Assembly: GCA_018136815.1 (NCBI GenBank)
Contig: CM030938.1
Coordinates: 4,669,724-4,733,723 of the forward strand
Direction: 5' to 3'
DNA: 64,000 nt
Source of the DNA: Isochrysis galbana
Taxonomy: Eukaryota > Haptophyta > Isochrysidales > Isochrysidaceae
This document shows, piece by piece, positions 62,641 to 64,000 of the stretch. Position numbers and translations under genes: made by a program. Under the pieces are notes generated by a model. The model did no database searches and had not been told where the DNA came from. It saw nothing but the letters and a program-made list of their open reading frames with translations. Position 1 is the first letter of the stretch. Every line of letters starts with the position of its first letter.

Positions 62641-63739
62641 CTCAGGTACATCTAGGTTGGTAGGGTTCGTCCCTAGCGATCTAGAATTCGAGTTCTCGTT
62701 TCGTTCCTTCTAGCCTGTCTGTCAGGTCTAGATTCCAGGTTTCCTCCTTTCGGGTAATCTTGACCCAAAGGAGCCAGGTCGCCTGTCACTCGCTGCGCGC
62801 TTGTCTCAGGCTCTCAGGTTACCTTGTGAAGGCTTGTTTAGCTTCTTGCAAGGCTTGTCGTTTCTTGTTGGGTTCCGGTTCTTTCTTGGGACCTGCTCAC
62901 TTTCGTTGTCGTCCAGGCCTGTTCTTCGTAGGTTCTGCTTGGCCTGGTTAGGGTTTCGTTGCCTTCCCGCGTTCGGCGTTTGGCGTTGGCGTTCGGAAAT
63001 TTCCTCTCACATTCCCTAGGTCCGCTACCCTTGGCTTGTAGGTCCTTGCTTCTTTCTTCTCGGTCAAGGTTTTGGCGAGCAAGTCGGTTGCTCTATCCGC
63101 TCGAGATTTGAGGTTTAATTTGCTATCTCCCCTTGGAGACCGGTGTAGGTTCGCTTCCTAGGTGAGGGAATCTTTCCCCTTGATGCAAGTTACATGCAAG
63201 CCCTTGGCCCCTTTGGTGTTTCTTCCCCTTGGTTGCTACTCAGAAGCGTCTAGAAGGTTCACGCTCAACGGCAAGATTTATTCGGTCGTGAAGATATCTC
63301 GTCGCGATCTGTATCCAAAGTGATCGCCGTGGTCGCGCGACAGGACGCTCCCCTTCGGACTCTCCGCTACGTGGGAAGTTACAACGGAGACACGCTCCGG
63401 CCGTCGCTGCGGAGTCTCTCTCTCTCTCGCTCTCTCTCTCCGTCTCTCGCGACGTGTTTGAGTTATCGGTGATTTGGGGTCGCGGTTGCTTGATAATTTG
63501 CTTGGTTTGGGTGAATGATTCCGGTGTGTTCGTGGGTCGGTGTATCCTGTTGTTCTAAGCTCCGTTGTCCGTCGTTGTTCGCTGCGTCGCTGCACTCAAG
63601 CAGCCTAGGCTCCCTCCCTGAGGGAAGAGTTCTTTGTAGGTCTAACAATCTCTTAAAACCCAACACACTAGGGCCGCTAGGAGCGCCTCGCCGCCCCACA
63701 GCCCTTCGTTCGCCGTTCGTTCCCCGTCCAGACACCCAA
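62640..63739 (+). other. T-rich leader region upstream of a truncated ORF
   Basis: About 1.1 kb of T/G-richer DNA without a gene, unlike the flanks. It contains an 11-bp stem hairpin with one bulge (CTCCTTTCGGGT at 62744 pairing with ACCCAAAGGAG ending at 62773) and a short CT tract at 63414-63445. It may be the 5' untranslated region of the ORF at 63740. Confidence 0.35.
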
Positions 63740-64000
63740 ATGGGGTTGCCCGACCCAGTCCAGAATTTCATTCACCCGACTCCCGGTGGGGAGGAGGGCC
63801 AAAGCGCCGCGCTAGCCGCCGGTGCTGCTCGCGACGGAGTGGCTCAGAGCCCTCCGGCTCCGCTCGACTCGACAAGCACGAAATCGAAGCTTGCGTCCTC
63901 GGCCGCAGAGGAGGAACCCCTCAGGGAACCTTCTCTGCCCGCTGCAGCTTTTGCTCCCGTGGGATGTCCGAGTGATCCCACGGCTTCTGAGGCTACACCA
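63740..64000 (+). CDS. Partial open frame running off the window
   Basis: Begins MGLPDPVQNFIHPTPGGEEG and continues Ala/Ser/Pro/Glu-rich (STSTKSKLASSAAEEEPLRE) without a stop to the last base. It is at least 87 codons. The low-complexity acidic start after a long leader recalls a retroelement gag-like ORF, but a host gene is equally possible. Confidence 0.4.
   Translation, partial: MGLPDPVQNFIHPTPGGEEGQSAALAAGAARDGVAQSPPAPLDSTSTKSKLASSAAEEEPLREPSLPAAAFAPVGCPSDPTASEATP

Overview
This window is nuclear DNA of a GC-rich eukaryotic alga, most likely a haptophyte. I infer this from short GT-AG introns in animal-like genes, a soluble adenylyl cyclase, an algal beta-sandwich protein with a signal peptide, a selenoprotein gene with a eukaryotic SECIS element, and dense retroelements and GA/CT microsatellites. 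The species cannot be fixed from sequence alone. A 100-base N run at 62128-62227 is an assembly gap.

Layout. 172-1362 (+): conserved algal protein of unknown function. 1363-7100: interspersed repeats. 7125-14478 (-): most of APC1, the platform subunit of the anaphase-promoting complex, read through at least ten short introns, with the extreme N-terminus unresolved. 14500-17090: microsatellite and short retroelement copies. 17928-19691 (+): coiled-coil protein with an expanded EEEQRRR repeat. 20500-25100: retroelement copies, including an internally deleted LINE. 26252-27601 (-): an Angel/CCR4-type nuclease. 28025-35350: repeats and LINEs, with a 4.07-kb reverse-transcriptase element inserted in another LINE copy and bounded by a 19-bp duplication. 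36129-36584 (-): a short rhodanese whose catalytic cysteine codon is TGA, with a well-formed type II SECIS about 200 nt downstream, so a probable selenoprotein. 36600-37910: a purine-rich spacer between that gene and the divergent cyclase gene. 37911-48618 (+): an 11-exon soluble adenylyl cyclase (predicted 2763 aa). 48730-51090: retroelement and inverted-repeat elements. 51947-53296 (-): PLP aminotransferase of the DegT/DnrJ/EryC1/StrS family. 54100-57900: GA/CT microsatellites and a small palindromic inverted-repeat element. 57988-58275 (+): a TPR fragment. 58930-62640: retroelement copies and a palindromic minisatellite. 63740 to the end (+): an open coding region cut by the window edge.

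The host genes do not form a pathway. They are typical single eukaryotic genes: cell-cycle ubiquitination (APC1), cAMP signalling (cyclase), RNA or phosphodiester processing (Angel-like), sulfur or redox chemistry (rhodanese) and sugar-nucleotide amination (aminotransferase). Roughly half the window is repeats. At least eleven retroelement copies share one design: an AACTA-initiated hairpin a few bases before an ATGG start. Several copies end in a T run rather than an A run.

The observation I rate highest is the selenocysteine rhodanese. The TGA sits exactly where the catalytic cysteine belongs, the frame continues through the rest of the domain, and the SECIS has the tandem G.A quartet, a 12-position helix, the apical AA and a capping helix.
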